From contig CM034239.1 in assembly GCA_019916065.1 (NCBI GenBank), forward strand, positions 45,893,812 through 45,957,811: a stretch of 64,000 nucleotides of DNA, in the 5' to 3' direction. The notes under the pieces are model-generated. The model saw nothing but the letters and a program-made list of their open reading frames with translations, had not been told where the DNA came from and did not search any database. Source of the stretch: Vitellaria paradoxa. Lineage: Eukaryota; Streptophyta; Magnoliopsida; Ericales; Sapotaceae. Of the stretch, positions 37,855 through 53,100 are shown one piece after another (positions within the stretch are counted from its first letter, which is position 1; the number at the start of each line of letters is the position of its first letter). Position numbers and translations under genes: made by a program.

Positions 37855-38421
37855 TGGAGGGATTGATACTGATGTAAGTCACATGATTCAAGCTGGGTGA
37901 ACCAAATGGAAGAGTGGTTTGGGAGTTTTGTGCGATCGAAAAATCTCCCTCAAGGTGAAAGAAAAGTATTATAAGGTAGCGGTTAAACCAGCGCTGCTAT
38001 ATGGATCAGAATGTTGGGCAGTAAAGCATAATCATGGTCAGAAATTGGCAGTTGCGGAGATGAGGATGCTAAGGTGGATATGCGGGATTACAAGGAAAGA
38101 TAGGATTAGGGGCGAGGAGATTAGGGGCAAAGTAGGAATAACACCGATTGAAGATAAAATAAGAAAACCGATTAAGATGGTTTGACCATGTTAGAAGGCG
38201 TCTAGCAGAGGCACTTGTTAGAAAGTGTGAAAGTATAGAGATTGCCAGGAGTAGGAGAGGTAGAGGAAGACCCAAGAGAAGCTAGAAAGAAACCATTAAA
38301 CATGACCTGACCTACCTAGATTTATCGGAGGACATGCCCCTAAATAGATCTAATTGGCGTCGACAAATCCATATAGCCGACCCCACCTAGTAGGAAAATA
38401 CTTGGTTTGGTTTGGTTTGGT
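37855..38421 (+). mobile_element. 5'-truncated RTE-type LINE fragment
   Basis: The same family as the CLPX intron copy. It starts inside the ORF at GIDTDVS, then [56 protein letters not shown] frame break comes after DKIRKP (about 38165). The 3' region gccgaccccacctagtagg is followed by (ggttt)n at 38401-38421, the simple-repeat tail of RTE elements. It inserted beside the (AT)n tract, between the 5' end of the ATPase gene and the 3' end of the TFIIIC gene. Confidence 0.9.
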
Positions 38422-38561
38422 TATATATATTCAGTATCATAATGATATCATTTACAAAAAATAAACAAGAGCCAGCCAAAAAAATTTGGCAACATATACA
38501 GGATGCTAACCAATGCAAGTCCTATTTCTATCAAAGCCATGATACAACCATTAGCTTATCT

Positions 38562-41142
38562 TTACAGTGTGCAATGGTCTTTCAAGACCTGCCTAGCAAG
38601 ATCAAGTGCTCCACTCTTTTTGTAGATCAGGTGCAAATTGTAGGCTGCTTCTCTCCGAAGGTCACAGTAGCCCGGCTTCCGATTATCATCATCCAAAACA
38701 TTGGGATTCTCATTTGGAAGCTTGGGAATTGGATAATCCTTCTCATGAACTGCAAGCACCTTTTCATAATATGAAGCAGCCAGTGTAACAAGACCAACAT
38801 GGTGATATGCCCGAGCAATGTTATACAATGCTTCCTGCAACAATTATTACAATTAGTTCAGTTCTGATTCATCTATATATATCTAATGTAAGGCATGATT
38901 GAGACTATTCAATACAGAAAGAAGTCAATCAATGACCTGATTCCTATAATATCATTCGTTATTGTTATAAAATACAACGAGAACATGTAGATTAAGCAGA
39001 AGAACAATATACATGAGATTTAAGTGCTTTGGCCGCAAGGACTATTCCACAGGAAGAGGGAGGAATTTTATTATCTTCAGCTTACAAAACCAAAACGATC
39101 CAATCATATTACATCAGTAATATTTTTTTCCTTAAATGACAATGATTTAAAATCCATCAATAATATTTTTCCTCAAAAGATAGATTTAATTTAAATATTA
39201 AATAATGATTTAATTTAACACTAAGTCAACCCCATCTTGTATCTTCCAACATTTATTTTATTTACAGATCCAGATCATCAAGTGAGTCAGTGACCAGTGT
39301 CCGATCAAAGAAGAGCCTTTTGAAAAACATACAGGTCTTGCAAACTGCAATCAGACTCGATGAAAACTTCAAAAGCTAAGGAAGACAGCTCGACCAGTTA
39401 TCCAACATAAGATTAGCAATGGTAGGTCACCATCTTTGTGGTTTAGCAATTAGTGTGCCCTCAGTGCTGAAGCAATGATCAAGAATTATTTACAATTGCC
39501 AAAAATAGGCAAGGTTTCTAATATTGTAATGAAGCTCATCTGTCCAGCATCAAAACTAGACAGACTAGAGATTCAAAGGGCTACTTCCCAGAGTGCCTTA
39601 TCTTGGTGGTAAATTAGTAATGCTGCAGATCATATTTTAGCCATTTACAATCAGCTTGGAAGTAGCTAATGGATAAGGTCCCAACTCCTAGGAGGCGAGT
39701 GGCAAAAGATTGGCTTCCAGCTACGATCCCCAACTACTCTTCCACCCAATGGCTTCTATATCAGGTTGACTAGTTAACCATCAAGGATAAACTCCTGGTG
39801 TGGGTTTTATTGCGTCAATGCCTAAACTAGGACAAAGCAAGTAGAAGAGATAATTGGTTTTGCCCCTTCAGAATTTGGAATGAATTATGAAGGCATAGGA
39901 TCTCTTTCATTTTTTAATTATTCCAGTGGAATAAGGAATCCAACTGCTGCAAAATAAGGGAAGAAGAAAGGGACAAATGTGAAGTTTCACATTAAAGTTG
40001 AGAACACTGTTGCACTTATTGTGTTTTTTATTAGGTCTTAGTGACAGGGGTCTCTTTGGTAATTTTGAAATTTATTGGACATGGATTCTAGGGATCCTTC
40101 ATAGATCAGGTTTATTTTTGGACCTCAAAATAATTATTAGTGCTGAATTTTTTTTTTTTTTTTTTTTTGACAGGTGAATATTCTAGTGAAGAGTAGGTAG
40201 CTTATGAATACAATTATAATCTTTCCTTGGGATAAAAGTCAAGATATCAGATTTTGAGAAATTCTGTGTTAATTTGCCCAACATTTTCGAGTGTGAAGCA
40301 GCTACCTCCACTTTCATCTGCTATCCTCATCTCTCTTTCTTCTCTGCTCGAATATTGATATATTATTTCTAGAATATATATTAATTATAGAAAAATATAG
40401 TATATCATTCGTGTCTCTGTTACAACACGGCGCCCCCCAACCACTCCCAGAATTAAAAATCCTCCATGGAATGGCTCACTGCCATTCTCATAGTACATTT
40501 CAAAACGCAAGAAATTTTCAGTTTCAAGCCTCAAAACCCTAAAAATAAAGCTCTAATGAAGCCTAATAATTATCATACAAGCATTTAAATCATGCACGAA
40601 TTTTATCATTTTTACGTATTTTTTATAATTTCTTTAAAATATGAAAAATATGCTTAAAATTCACCCAAAAAAAATTAAATTTTGAATCTAGGTTTGTGTG
40701 TTTGATATAACCCATATTTCCAACCCGTCAAGTAATGACCATTATTAAATGGGTAAAATTGGGTTCAATCCGTTTAGTCACAACCCGTTATAACTAGACC
40801 CAAACCCACTTGTTTGCCAGCTCTGCAAGCAAACCCTCTAGAGAGTGACACCTAGGATCCCATCTACTGGATTAACTTGTATGTTCTTTGTAAAATCAAA
40901 GAACCAGTTGGATTATAATTGTATTAAAGGGCTATGTCGTAGACCTTTCATCCTATTGTATGCATGTTAAGCATGGGCATACTTATACAGCAACTCGAGG
41001 GGAGCATTACATGTTATGTTTTATGAGGATATTTACCACATTAATATAAATTCAAGAGAGCAAAAGAAATAACCCTAGCTTTATTTTTTTCCTACTTAGT
41101 TGTCTGCATTATCTATCAAGAAACTACGCTGTCTACATTGTG

Positions 41143-41176
<34 letters not shown>

Positions 41177-44100
41177 CATTGTGCCTCTATCTCTCTCTCT
41201 CTCTCTAAACTGTGCCTCTCTCTCTCTCTCTCTCTCTAAACTGTGCCTCTCTCTCTCTCTCTCCCCCCCCCCCCTCCTGGATATTTAACTCAAATTAATT
41301 TGACGAAGTAAAATACTTCAATAAATCAACAAGAATTATTTTAGGCAGGATTTCATGGATTTAAGGGTTTAAACCATTGAAACCCAATTCCTCTAGACAA
41401 AGTAGGACAAGATCTACACCAATAAGAAAACCTGATAAAATGATGAAAAAGAGAATTATCCAAAAAAAGTTCCCAGTGAAGTAAAAATGAAACAAAACCT
41501 GGCTGCTTTCATCAAGCTGCAAATTATTGTAGAGAAAAGCTAAGCCTTGTAGTAGACACTGAAGCTTGTTCTGAACTCTGAGTCCCAACGCTAAGTTGAT
41601 TAAGGAAGTTCCTATGATGAAAAGGGAAAATTGATTACTTATTACAAAAGGGTTAAAAACTTCAAATACTCGAAATTAAGAGAGAAAAATAAATCATACC
41701 AACACATAGATTGATCAAAGGACTGTCTGGCATCAGTTTATAAGCTTCTAGGTATTCTCTTGCAGCAGCTTGATGCTGGCTGATCATAGTAAGCTGATTG
41801 CCCGAAATGATAATGGGTGGAATGCTATCTTTGTGTCTGACTCGCATACTATGCAGGAACTTGTTATGCTTTGCATACCGATTCTCTAATCTACACATGA
41901 TAAGCAAATCAAACACTACACTAGTTAAACAATTCATGTACTTGATATATAGCATCCTAATATTTTTGAATTTGGCATGTTGAAGTCCATGTCATGCCGA
42001 GTTATATCAGTGTCCCGTGGCACAAACAAAGACATGACACGACAATGATGAAAAGATAAATATATAAGCACAATGGCAATATGAGAAAGTACAAAATTTA
42101 ATATATTTTTATTATCCATATGTATAAATATAACATCCGCAAACCAGCAGCAGTGTTAAAAGAAAAATACTATCAATTCAAAATTTTCACTCTCACATAT
42201 AACATTATTCAATATGCAATACTAAAATATTAGATAGAAGATGAGAAGGAAAAAATTAAGATGGTATAAGGAAAACTTGTAGTTCAATCAGTCCATGTCT
42301 AACAAAATGACTATTATAAAGACATGCCTCATGGCATATTTACATATTTAACATGTATATGTCTGAAGACCACAACTCATGTTACTCATGTATGCCTAAC
42401 ATTTGTCGGACATAGAACCCATTTGGAGTACAGCGTCCATACTTCATAGGTTGGTATACAAATTGCTAAAGGATTTTTTGAAAAGATAAGTAAGTATTAT
42501 TTGATAGCATCGAAGGGATGCCAAAGTAAAAGAGCAAATAACAAACTTTCCCTTCCTTACTTCATGCTAGCTATAAAAAGTAGAAAAGAACTAAGATCTA
42601 TCTCCTTTCCTTCTTCTACCCAACTAAACAAGCAAGAAAGAAATGAACTTTTGAAGTGCAAAACAGTCCTTTCTTCATTGTCGAATATCCTCCTGTTTCG
42701 TTCCTTCCAAATCAACCAAAAAAGACAATAAGGGATCAAGTTCCAGATCTTCCTCTTCCTCCTTCCCATTGGTTCCCATTGGTTGTCCCCACCATGCTAA
42801 AAATAAGCTTTTTAAGTTAGCGGGGAAGCATGTTTGAACACCAAAACATGAAAGAATTAGGTTCCAAATCTCAGTAGTCCAACGACAATGTATGAACATA
42901 TGATCAATGGATTCCTCTTGTCTAAGACATAATAGGCATCTGTTAACTATAGAATAACTCCTACGCTTTAGGTTATCCATAGTCAGAATCCTTCCTCTCA
43001 CAGTGCACCAGGAGAAAAAAATGACCCTTGTAGGAACAGGGGCCTTCCACAAATTCCTCCAAGGGAAGACTTCCTTTTCTTCACACTGCAAAAACGTGAA
43101 GGTACGCCACAAATTGCTAAAGGATCATTCCAATTAAATCATGATGGTATGCCACACTTTAAGTTCCAACTACAATAGAGGTACTATATAAGAAACCAAG
43201 AATGGAAAAATATGTGACGCAGCTAGAAAATATTTTTCGTCTCCATAAATGCACCACGATTTTACTTATCTGCATTTTTTACATAGAAGCACCAAGACTA
43301 TTTAAGAAAAAAGAGAGAGAAAAAAAAAAAAAAAAAACCATAGAAGCACCAAGATGTAGTACCAATTCAGAAAATCAAATGCAGGAATTGCATCACCTAA
43401 GCATGAGCATTTATAATTCAAGGGGGTGAAAAGGAAAAAGAAAAAAATCCACAAAACAATAGATCATGTATACATTGATGAAAGTTATTTAATTGAGTTG
43501 GCATGTTGGCATGTTGGCATCTCTAAAATGAAGTGAGATATTTAATGACAATAGCATGCTGTTTCACAAATACAAATAAATCAGCGCCAAATACCTTGAT
43601 ACTACTTTGTAGTAGCAATTCCAGGCAGCAAAGCTGCAAGGATGTTTATTAACAATATGCCGTGCATAGTCCCATCCATGAGTAGAATCAGTAATATTGT
43701 AAGCTATTTCTGTAGGATAATCAATAACATAGAGAATTCTTTAGCATCACCGAAAGTTTTTTAAGCGAGAAACCATAATTTGAGGAATTCTTGAATCAAG
43801 GTTTAACAGCAAGGTTTGAGTTTTGAGATATGTCAAAAAGAATATCTAACTTCTACCAAGTTCAAAGACTTACGGGCACCAAGAGACCGAAGCTCTTCCT
43901 TCTTCTCAGTGGACATTGTGTTAGAAGACAATTTTAGAGTAAGATTGATTATCTCCATTGCTTCCCAATATCTTTGCAAGGATGCCAATGCCTTGCATAA
44001 CTATGAAAAAACAAAACAAAAAAGGAATTTTATTCAGCTTGCCAGCAAATTTAATGGCGAAATAGAAAACTAATAACCATATAGAGGATACTAGAAGCAC

Positions 44101-47088
44101 CTGACAAGGAATCACAGTGGCAGAGAAAATAGAAGTGAAAAAAATTCATCAAAAGTAACAAAGCCAACTAACCTCATAAATGAGATCATGGTGCTCCTCA
44201 TCTTTCAGGAGATTAGGCAAGGGAGAGTCTCTCGTTGCTTGCTCCTTAAGACATAAGACGTCAAATGAGGAACTGGGACGCTCAGATAAAAATTCTACAA
44301 GTAGAGTTCTTATTCAAGTGATATAACATAATTGTTTACCGGAGAATCATCATCTGAATTGTCACTTTTCCAATCAATCCCAGCAGCCAATGCTGCAGCC
44401 TTGTCTGCTTCTTTTAATGTGGCCTTCTTCTGAAGCAACTTCTTGGCTCTGGCGGCTTTAGACCTATAATGAAGTATGTATCAGAAATCTGTCCAGAGTT
44501 AACAAAATCCAAAGAAAGAAAAAACACATAAAAAGGGGAAAAAAATTATTATTGACATGCCAGCATCTCTGGAACTCTCACAAAATAAATTTTGGAAGAT
44601 AAAGAAGATACAATCCTCATTAAATGATGATTAAATTATCATTCATAGATTGCTATAACAACTTCGCCTTAAAGTGAGAGGATTCACAATTGCCACATAC
44701 CTACATCGAATCTCATTAATAAAAATAGTGGAAATTCAAATTGATAATGATCCATAACTTCACAAGCAGACCAAGCACACCATGATTGCTTATAGTTTTA
44801 TGTCATCATTATGCTGTCTCCATGTCTGCCTCTTCTACTTTTCAACTTCATTATTAATTCAAGAAGTTGAATGTGCAGAGGAGATCTCGTTACTTCACAA
44901 AAATTCTTCATTCAAAAATTATTGTTGAATACTTAGCCCCAGTTGGGTAACGCTCATGTTTACTATTTTTTTTTTTTTTTGTTTATATTTAAAAATTTTT
45001 GACAACTAGCAACAAAAACGTGTTTGGTAAATGTATTTTTATTTTTTTTGTTGACAAAAAAATGAAAACTTAAAACGTAAACAGAAAAATCATGTTTTCA
45101 CCTATGTTGTTTTCATTTCTAAATATTGTCAATTTTAACACTTTGTCCATTATTGTTGCACCATATTAAAATGAATTATTAAATTCAAATATTTTATTGA
45201 ACTAAAATTATTTTTAATAAATAATATATTAATATAAAATTATATATTTTATTAAAATAATAATTTATGATTAAAATGATTTATTTTCTTAAAATAAAAT
45301 TATTTTTAATAAATAATAATTGCATATAAAAATATTTATTTTATTAAAATTAAATTAATTATATTAAAATAATAATTTATTTAATAAATAATAATTAAAT
45401 ATAAAAATATTTACTTTATTAAATTTAAATTGATTATAATTCAAAAAATAATTCATTATTCAAATGATTTATTTTATTAAAACAAAATTATTTTTTTAAT
45501 AGATAATAATTACATGTTAAAATATTTAATTTATTAAAATTAAATTAATTATAATTAAAAATAAATATTTTATAGCATTAAATTAATTAATTAAAAAATA
45601 TTTTTTACATTAATTAATTAAATTAATATGAAATATATTTTATTAAATTCAACTAACTTTATAAAAAAATTTAATAATTACTATAAACAAAATAAAATTA
45701 ATTATTACAAACAAAATTGTATCACCAAACATGTTTTCTATTTTTATTTCGAAGAAAAAATAATAACTGAAAACAAAAACAATTAAATAGAAACAAAAAA
45801 AATAATAATAAATTTTACCAAACGGGCCTTTAGCATCCCCACAACACCACCCCCCCTCTAAAAAAAGAAAGAACCAAAAAAAAAAAAAACAATGTGTAAC
45901 AGTACACTATTGTCAATGCATGAGACCTCAAGAGATCTAATACAATTATGTCTACAAATATTCAATTGATGAATTCATTAGTAATGATACACACCTGTCT
46001 TCAATTTATGAATATTTTTTAGTAGAAATGTAAAATAAAAAGAAAGACACGGGACAGTGAAAAGACAAGAAAATTGCATGATCGGTGAATATAGGTTTTG
46101 AGATTGTCGCTTCCATCCAAGATATTTGAGATGTCAGATTTCAAATTTGAAGAGCTCAGAAAATTTGAAAATTCATCATCAGAAAAAGGTTTTGAAAATT
46201 AAATGTGGTTCTTAAAGCCTACAGTTTTGACTGCTTTTCTTCCATTAAAGATTTCAAATTTTTTCATTCTTGTATCTGCAAGAATATACCCTGATACAGT
46301 CAGACATGAAAGAGTAAAAGCAGTGTTTTTTTGGTAAGTGTAAAAGGACTGTTGTTTGATTACCATTTTCGTGTTGCACTTTCAAATCAACATATGGCGT
46401 GGCAATGGGAAGGGTAACCTATTGGCTACTGTACAGTCTAGTCCATTTTTACGTAAGAATCAGGATGTTTTAGGTGTGCTTTTTATTCCATGTCTCCACA
46501 ATGAAGGATCATATTTTGTACGGCAGCAGACAATGCCATACCACATCAGTTAAACTGCATTCTAGCTGCCAGGCTGAGATTGAGACAAGTGCTAGAAAAC
46601 ATAAAACGTACCACACATCAAAGAGTACAGTACAGTACAATATTCATTGTAATTTAATACTGGTTGAACATAATGGTTAATAAATTGGATATATCATTCT
46701 TGAAATTGCAAACTGTAGGGATCAAGACTAATAAATTCGAGTTGCAATTTTACTCTGTAGTCTAAATATCTGACATTATCAAATGAAGCCATATTCGTGT
46801 ATCGGCTATGGTTGCCAGTATCTTTCGGAGAAAAAAAATGCTATGTTTGCCAGAAAGTTCTAAAATGATGGGCCACCAAACGTGAATGATCAAAAAAGCC
46901 CACCATCAAGTACATGGCACCTTAGTTACGCATACCCAACTGTACAAGTTCATGGCACCATAGTTAAGAAGAAGAAGAAGAAGAAGAAAAAGAAGAAGAA
47001 GAATTAGAAGATCCATCATATAACAAGAGGAATAACAAATCACCAGGCATGTAATGCCGCCCTTAATTATTTTACGCAATTTAAATGG

Positions 47089-47125
<37 letters not shown>

Positions 47126-50100
47126 AACTAACTAAACAAGATATCATACTCACAGATCTGAAGTCGAAGCTACAGGTCTGAATCCATGAAATACATTATC
47201 AGTTTGACGATCATCCAATACCTTCACTCTTTCAAAAAGAATACTTTTTGGGAGCTTTTTCCTCACCCTAACCTAAAATGGAAAACAAAAATCATAAGGA
47301 AAAAGATATGAGACCTCTATCACACAATGACAAAAGGTATATATTTATACAACATTAACATGAGATATAAATTTTACCACATAATTACATTTGCAGATGC
47401 ATGTATCTTTTGTCCAACAGCAGACATAATATTTTAACCTCATACCTTGTCACACCAAATCACTGCAATTACTGGTCTTAAAGGATTAAATTAGAGGACT
47501 TATCATTGGCCTCCACTATCCATGCCATAAGGCAACTACAGCTCGAAGATTGGACAATCAACAAAAATAGGCATCTTAGTATACATGTATTTCCCCCACT
47601 TATTGGCACAAAATTCATTATTACCAAATGATGCGACATCAATTGAAATCAAATGCCAGTAAAATTGATAATAAAAGTTTAAGAAAAAGAAAATCATAAT
47701 GCAGAAGCGGTGCACAGCCAAAACAAAATCTCATTGCACTTGCTTTCTTACTGCAATAAATTCATCTCCCTAACCCAAATGCAGGAGTGTACATGGTCGG
47801 GTCGGATTGGGTCGGGCAGTTTCCAAGGCCAGAATGAAACCAAATCGATCCTGGTCAGTTCCAAGAAATTAGAATCAGATTCGGTTCTGATCACGTTGGT
47901 TCCTGATTCTATGCAGTAGAAACGCCTAAGGTGATTTGCCACTATATATAGACTTGTGATCTTTACACATTAAAACAGAAATAGTGCCCCATCACTCACA
48001 AAGGTACTATTATTTACACTTGAAATATTCCTCCAGCAGTTGTGGGATTTCTCAAAAAGTAAAATAAAAATAAAAAAATAAAACCTTTACCCCTAGAATG
48101 CGTTGTAGAGTTTAACATAAACACAGACTAGTTTGGCTAGTGGTTTCCATAGCATATGTAATTATCCCTATTTTACAAAGAGTGATCTTATGGCTAAAGT
48201 ACCACCAATGGCTGAACTGAAGGCTTGACTGTACTGTAGGTTGTGTTCAACGATAGATCTTGCCTTCAATCATCTCATTGCCTTCAGGACCTTGTGATGA
48301 AAAAGAGAGAGAGATGGAGAATCAATCCAATCGGAGTGGAGGCTTTAAAGACTTAAAAATATGGAGAATAGATCTTCTCGTTTCTCTCAAGACTTCGTTA
48401 GTGTCAACCAAGAGATCAAAAGAGGGTTATGGTTTGTCTAGAGAGACCAGCAGAAGTGGGTTAGGTTTTGTTAGTTTGGAGAAAACTGAAAGAGTTGAGT
48501 CTGTGGATGAGGACATGGTTTGGTCGGTCTCTCAAAGAGTTGAAAAAAGAAAAGGAAAAAATCAACCATAGTTGGTTTATTTTAACTATAGTTTATCACA
48601 CACATGCTAAGGCTTACACTAGTACAAGACTACAAGTTAACAAGTTACAATTGTACCAGAGTTGTACTGCTACTACAAGTTGCAACTGAGGCTTATCTCT
48701 ACATCTAGGATCCAGCTTGTATCATGGATACTAATAGGAACTGAACCATTATGGCAAGGAATATTGGTTTGCCAGTCGGTTCCGGTTTGGCTCTAGAAAT
48801 GGGGTACCGTGAACTGAACAGAATATATCAGTTTTAGTAATTTTGGAACCAAGAACCGAACAGATGATATTAGATCGGATCAGTTTCGGTTTTGCAGTTC
48901 TTTTGTAAACCCCTACCCAAAAGATCATGAAACCAATTCAGCAGTTTTTTGTGCCCATAGAACATCGTGAAAATCATATGGCATCCTATTCAATGAAACA
49001 TTTACATTTAAAGGGTGTGAGAGAGGGAATCAAAATTGAACCAATTTCTAATTCCTCAGTTGTAGACCACAAGCTCACAGCTACAGAAATTTCCACATAT
49101 ATCATCCCTGATTCACTACCTCTACGAGAGAAATAACAGGGATTAATAGGTATGCACCGTATACAATTCAGGCGGCTAAGAAGATCTCAAAGTGCATAGG
49201 TGCGAGAAGAATAGTCCAACAAGCAAGTATGCAAGAATGCCAATGATTCAAAAGAAATTGAGGATGCGGGTGAGTTGCAGTAGAATGAGCGAGAAATAAG
49301 TATGATTTGATGGACTGGTCCTCTAAAAGAAGTTGGTTTTACAAGTGCTGTTTGAGAAATAGAAGCATAATATTGGGTATCAAATAATTTTCTTATGCTA
49401 GTTTAACTACCAAAGGGCCAAAACATTTTCCAGTTTTTAAACAATGATTGATTCTTTTCATCCTATAAAAAGGGTAGCTTGAATTTGAACAGCTAAAAAA
49501 ATTTGTACATTTTGTTAATCCGATGGGAAAAGGAATTTGGATGTTTCATGTCTGAACCACATCTGGTTTTTCAGAAAAATATTGCAAAATATATAGCAAT
49601 AATTGTGAGAAAGTTTGACAACTTTATGCATTTGAAGGTTTTTAATTCTTTAGAGCAAACTTACAGCTAAAGGTGCTATCGATAAGCCAAATAGAAGAGA
49701 TATCTTAGTTGTACACATTTTTCTGGCGGAACAATTGGTACATGGCCACAAGGGTAATGGTAACCCTGTTTGCAAGAAAATTAACCTCTTTATAAATTCT
49801 GCCAACCATCAAAATGAACACGAAGGGTTGGCTCGCTTGATTTGGTGTATATTTGGTATTGACTGACATGATGTTATTCCCATCGAAAAGAGAGAGAGAT
49901 AGAGAGAGAGAGAGAGGCACTAAAAGAAAAAAAAAAAACTGGAATTTAAACATGAAGGGTTTTTGTGGACTCCACAGAGGTAGAATGAAATGTTGGTGAA
50001 GAGAAAGAACTCATTACCTTTGAAGAGGAATACAATCAGAGGCGACGGAATGGAGGCCCATTTTACCCTTTCGATGGAAAACAAAACTTGTGGGGAATAT

Positions 50101-53100
50101 GTACACATATGGAGTACAAATGGAAAAAAGCAAATGAAAAAGTAAAAAGAGAATAATATGATGATTTATGAAGAAATATAATGATTAATGGATTAAACAT
50201 AAAAAATACTAAACGATGCCTTTTGTTCATCCACAAAGGTCTGCATCCACAAGAACAACCAAATTCAGTATAGTTCTAAACTCAGTCAGCACAAGACACA
50301 GAATTTATAGGCACAACTAATCCCACTACGACACAAAGCAGGTTAGCTGTGCAACCCAATTAACCTTACCTTTTATTCCTAATTTTAATATAACACAGAG
50401 AGGTGAATCATTCATACATTTTCTCTAATATAGTCAAGCTAAAATTCTCCTTGTAATCTCATGAAGTCCAAAACAGATTGGAACAACTCTTTGCTAAAGA
50501 AACTTTCATGAAAAAAGCAAACTCAAGCAAAAAAAATGAACATCAAATAAAACATAAATTCAGTAAACATTAAGTGACTAAAACATGCAACAACATGAAT
50601 AATACTTGCTTGAGAGGAAAATTTGTTTGACTTCACAAAACTGTCTTTATTTATTTATTTATTTATTTTTTTGCGTTCTTACTGTTCATGAAATATTTTT
50701 TTGATGTGCATTACACTCTTCTTTTCATATTATTCCATTTTTCACAATTGGCAGGTAGTGTGCATGTAACCTGATGTTTTGGTTACAGTTTAGCTCCTTT
50801 GCTAAGTTTTTGTTTTCTGTTTTTTCTGATTCTTCATCTTATCTTGTAATCTGTTTTTTCTTTCCCTTTGATGTTTGTGGGGACTGCTTGTCCTCTACCT
50901 TGAACTCTTTTCTTTTTCTTATCAATACAAGTTGCTGCTTATTGCTTATGAAAAAGACTGGGCAGAAAATTAAATGGTACATTAGCAAATAACTATCAAT
51001 CTAACAAACGTAACCAAGTGCTAAACATATCCAACTCAAAAAACAACAATTTTGCACATGCGTGCGAGCACATGGGAGCACGTGCGCGCACACACCCAGG
51101 GGGGTGGATTTTTCCAGATTACCTTTTGCTGAATAGTTTCAACAAACAATGATTCTCGAACAGGGGGAAAAATTGCATCAACAAATGCCTCTGTCTGTCC
51201 TCTGGCCTTGTAAATGTAACAAAGCTTCAATTTTATTTTCCCATTAAGCCACCATGGCTTAAATTCATCAGAATTCAGAGCAAATTTTGATTCTGGAGAT
51301 AAAACCCAGGATATCATAAAAATAGGATATACAATATTCAGGTTCAGCATACTAGGAGCTTGGAAAAATAATTCTAGCAAAGTACCTGTACTTTTTGGAG
51401 GTGAAAGGACTGATATGGCTTCATCTTCTTTATCTTCTTCGAGAAGAAGCGATGCTAGAGTTAGTCGAGCATCAACATTATCCTCTAATGTCTGTAAAGC
51501 TGAAGACAAAAGATCAAAAAGCCGCATAACTTAACAGAATCTTGAAAAATGCTATATCATGAAATTCAGGAACCAAAATATCATAACAATCAGTAAGCAA
51601 TGGCATACCTAAGGTTTCAAAACCAATGTCATAAGGATATACATTTTGTATTCCAATTGTCCAGTTTGCATATAATTCCCTAACCAAAGCAATATGTATA
51701 TGTTCTCCTAATCTAACACAGCTACACTAGATTTTCATTCTTTTTCTGATTTGTTAGGAAAAATGCAACACTGAATGACAGATGTCCCATAGTATATACA
51801 GCATTGAACTTGACCTTTCCTCAGAAGAGTAAATTGGCGTGTCTAACTATTACTTTACACTCAGAGACCCTCTTAGGAAAAAAAACCCTTTCTATATCAA
51901 AAGTTAAAATGTATTTCCTCGTATAATAGAGCCCATAAAGTAAGCAGTAATTAGTGAAACAATAGTTAACTACTATTTCAGTAGCTAACAAGGCCTTGTT
52001 GAGATGAGTTAACCAACAGGTTCAAAAGTGTTTCCTCCAACTTACACATACAATTTTTCAAAATACATTATAATTTGGATTTATTTGTGATACTATTTTT
52101 TATTTTTATTTTCAGTTTTTGGTTTTCCTTCAGATTTAACAAATATAGAAAAACGGCTTGTCAAAAGTAAGTCCATCATACCTTTGTAGAAGTATAAAAT
52201 TGCTCTTAGTCTTTCCTTTACAAATAAGTAGCACCGAGCGATTTTTAGATGTAAAATGCCCTGAAAGAAAGAGTAGAAACCATAAAAGGAACAATCTTGA
52301 AAGCAGATTTGTACACACACACATAGACGCAAACAACCAAATAAATAAATACTTCAAAAAATTTTTTAAGATAGATTTATTAAATAAAAAGAGAAGGCAT
52401 CAAGACAATGCCACCCAATTACAAAAAAGATTAGTCATGGAAACAACTCAAACCTCCATAATCAAAAAATGCTATAAGTCAATGTAAATAAAGATCGTTT
52501 TCCCCCACCAACCATCTATACAAAGTAGACAAAACAATACTCTTCATTTTATGCATTGAACATTCCATATCCAAAGTAATACCAACAAACAGAATCAAGT
52601 CAAAGCCGACAAAAATATATAAGTACAGGGGTCATTATCCTTACATTGTTATCATTGCTTTCTTCTAACAGCAAATAGTATTTCAGTGCAGATTTGTAGT
52701 GCTCAAGGGCCATTAATGAGTCTGCAACTTCGCTAACTAAGTAAGGATGATCATGCACACCCTCCTGTTGTAAGACACCAAAGATATTCTGCACAGCATT
52801 TCACAAATATCAGTAGTAGATAAAACTAATTTGGAAAATATATATGCACAGCATTCATGCCCCAATAATTCACTTTGAAAATGTGATCTCGATACGAACT
52901 CCATCCTCTTCTTCTTATCCTCCCATTACAAGAATCCAATTATCATCAAGACACGTTCATACAGACAGAACACTCAGACCAATCTACTAAAAAGGAATGA
53001 AAAATAATAATAATAACAACAACAACAACAACAACAAACTTGGGTATACTAGTAGTTTAGGACATTTATGAGCAACTTGAAATTTTATCATGGAGAATTA

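Noticed and set aside
39300..40100. Less AT-rich stretch in the last TFIIIC intron
   Set aside because: No motif, repeat ends or frame could be recognised; left as intron.
41100..41288. Ser/Leu-rich frame
   Set aside because: It is the translation of a compound (CT)n microsatellite.
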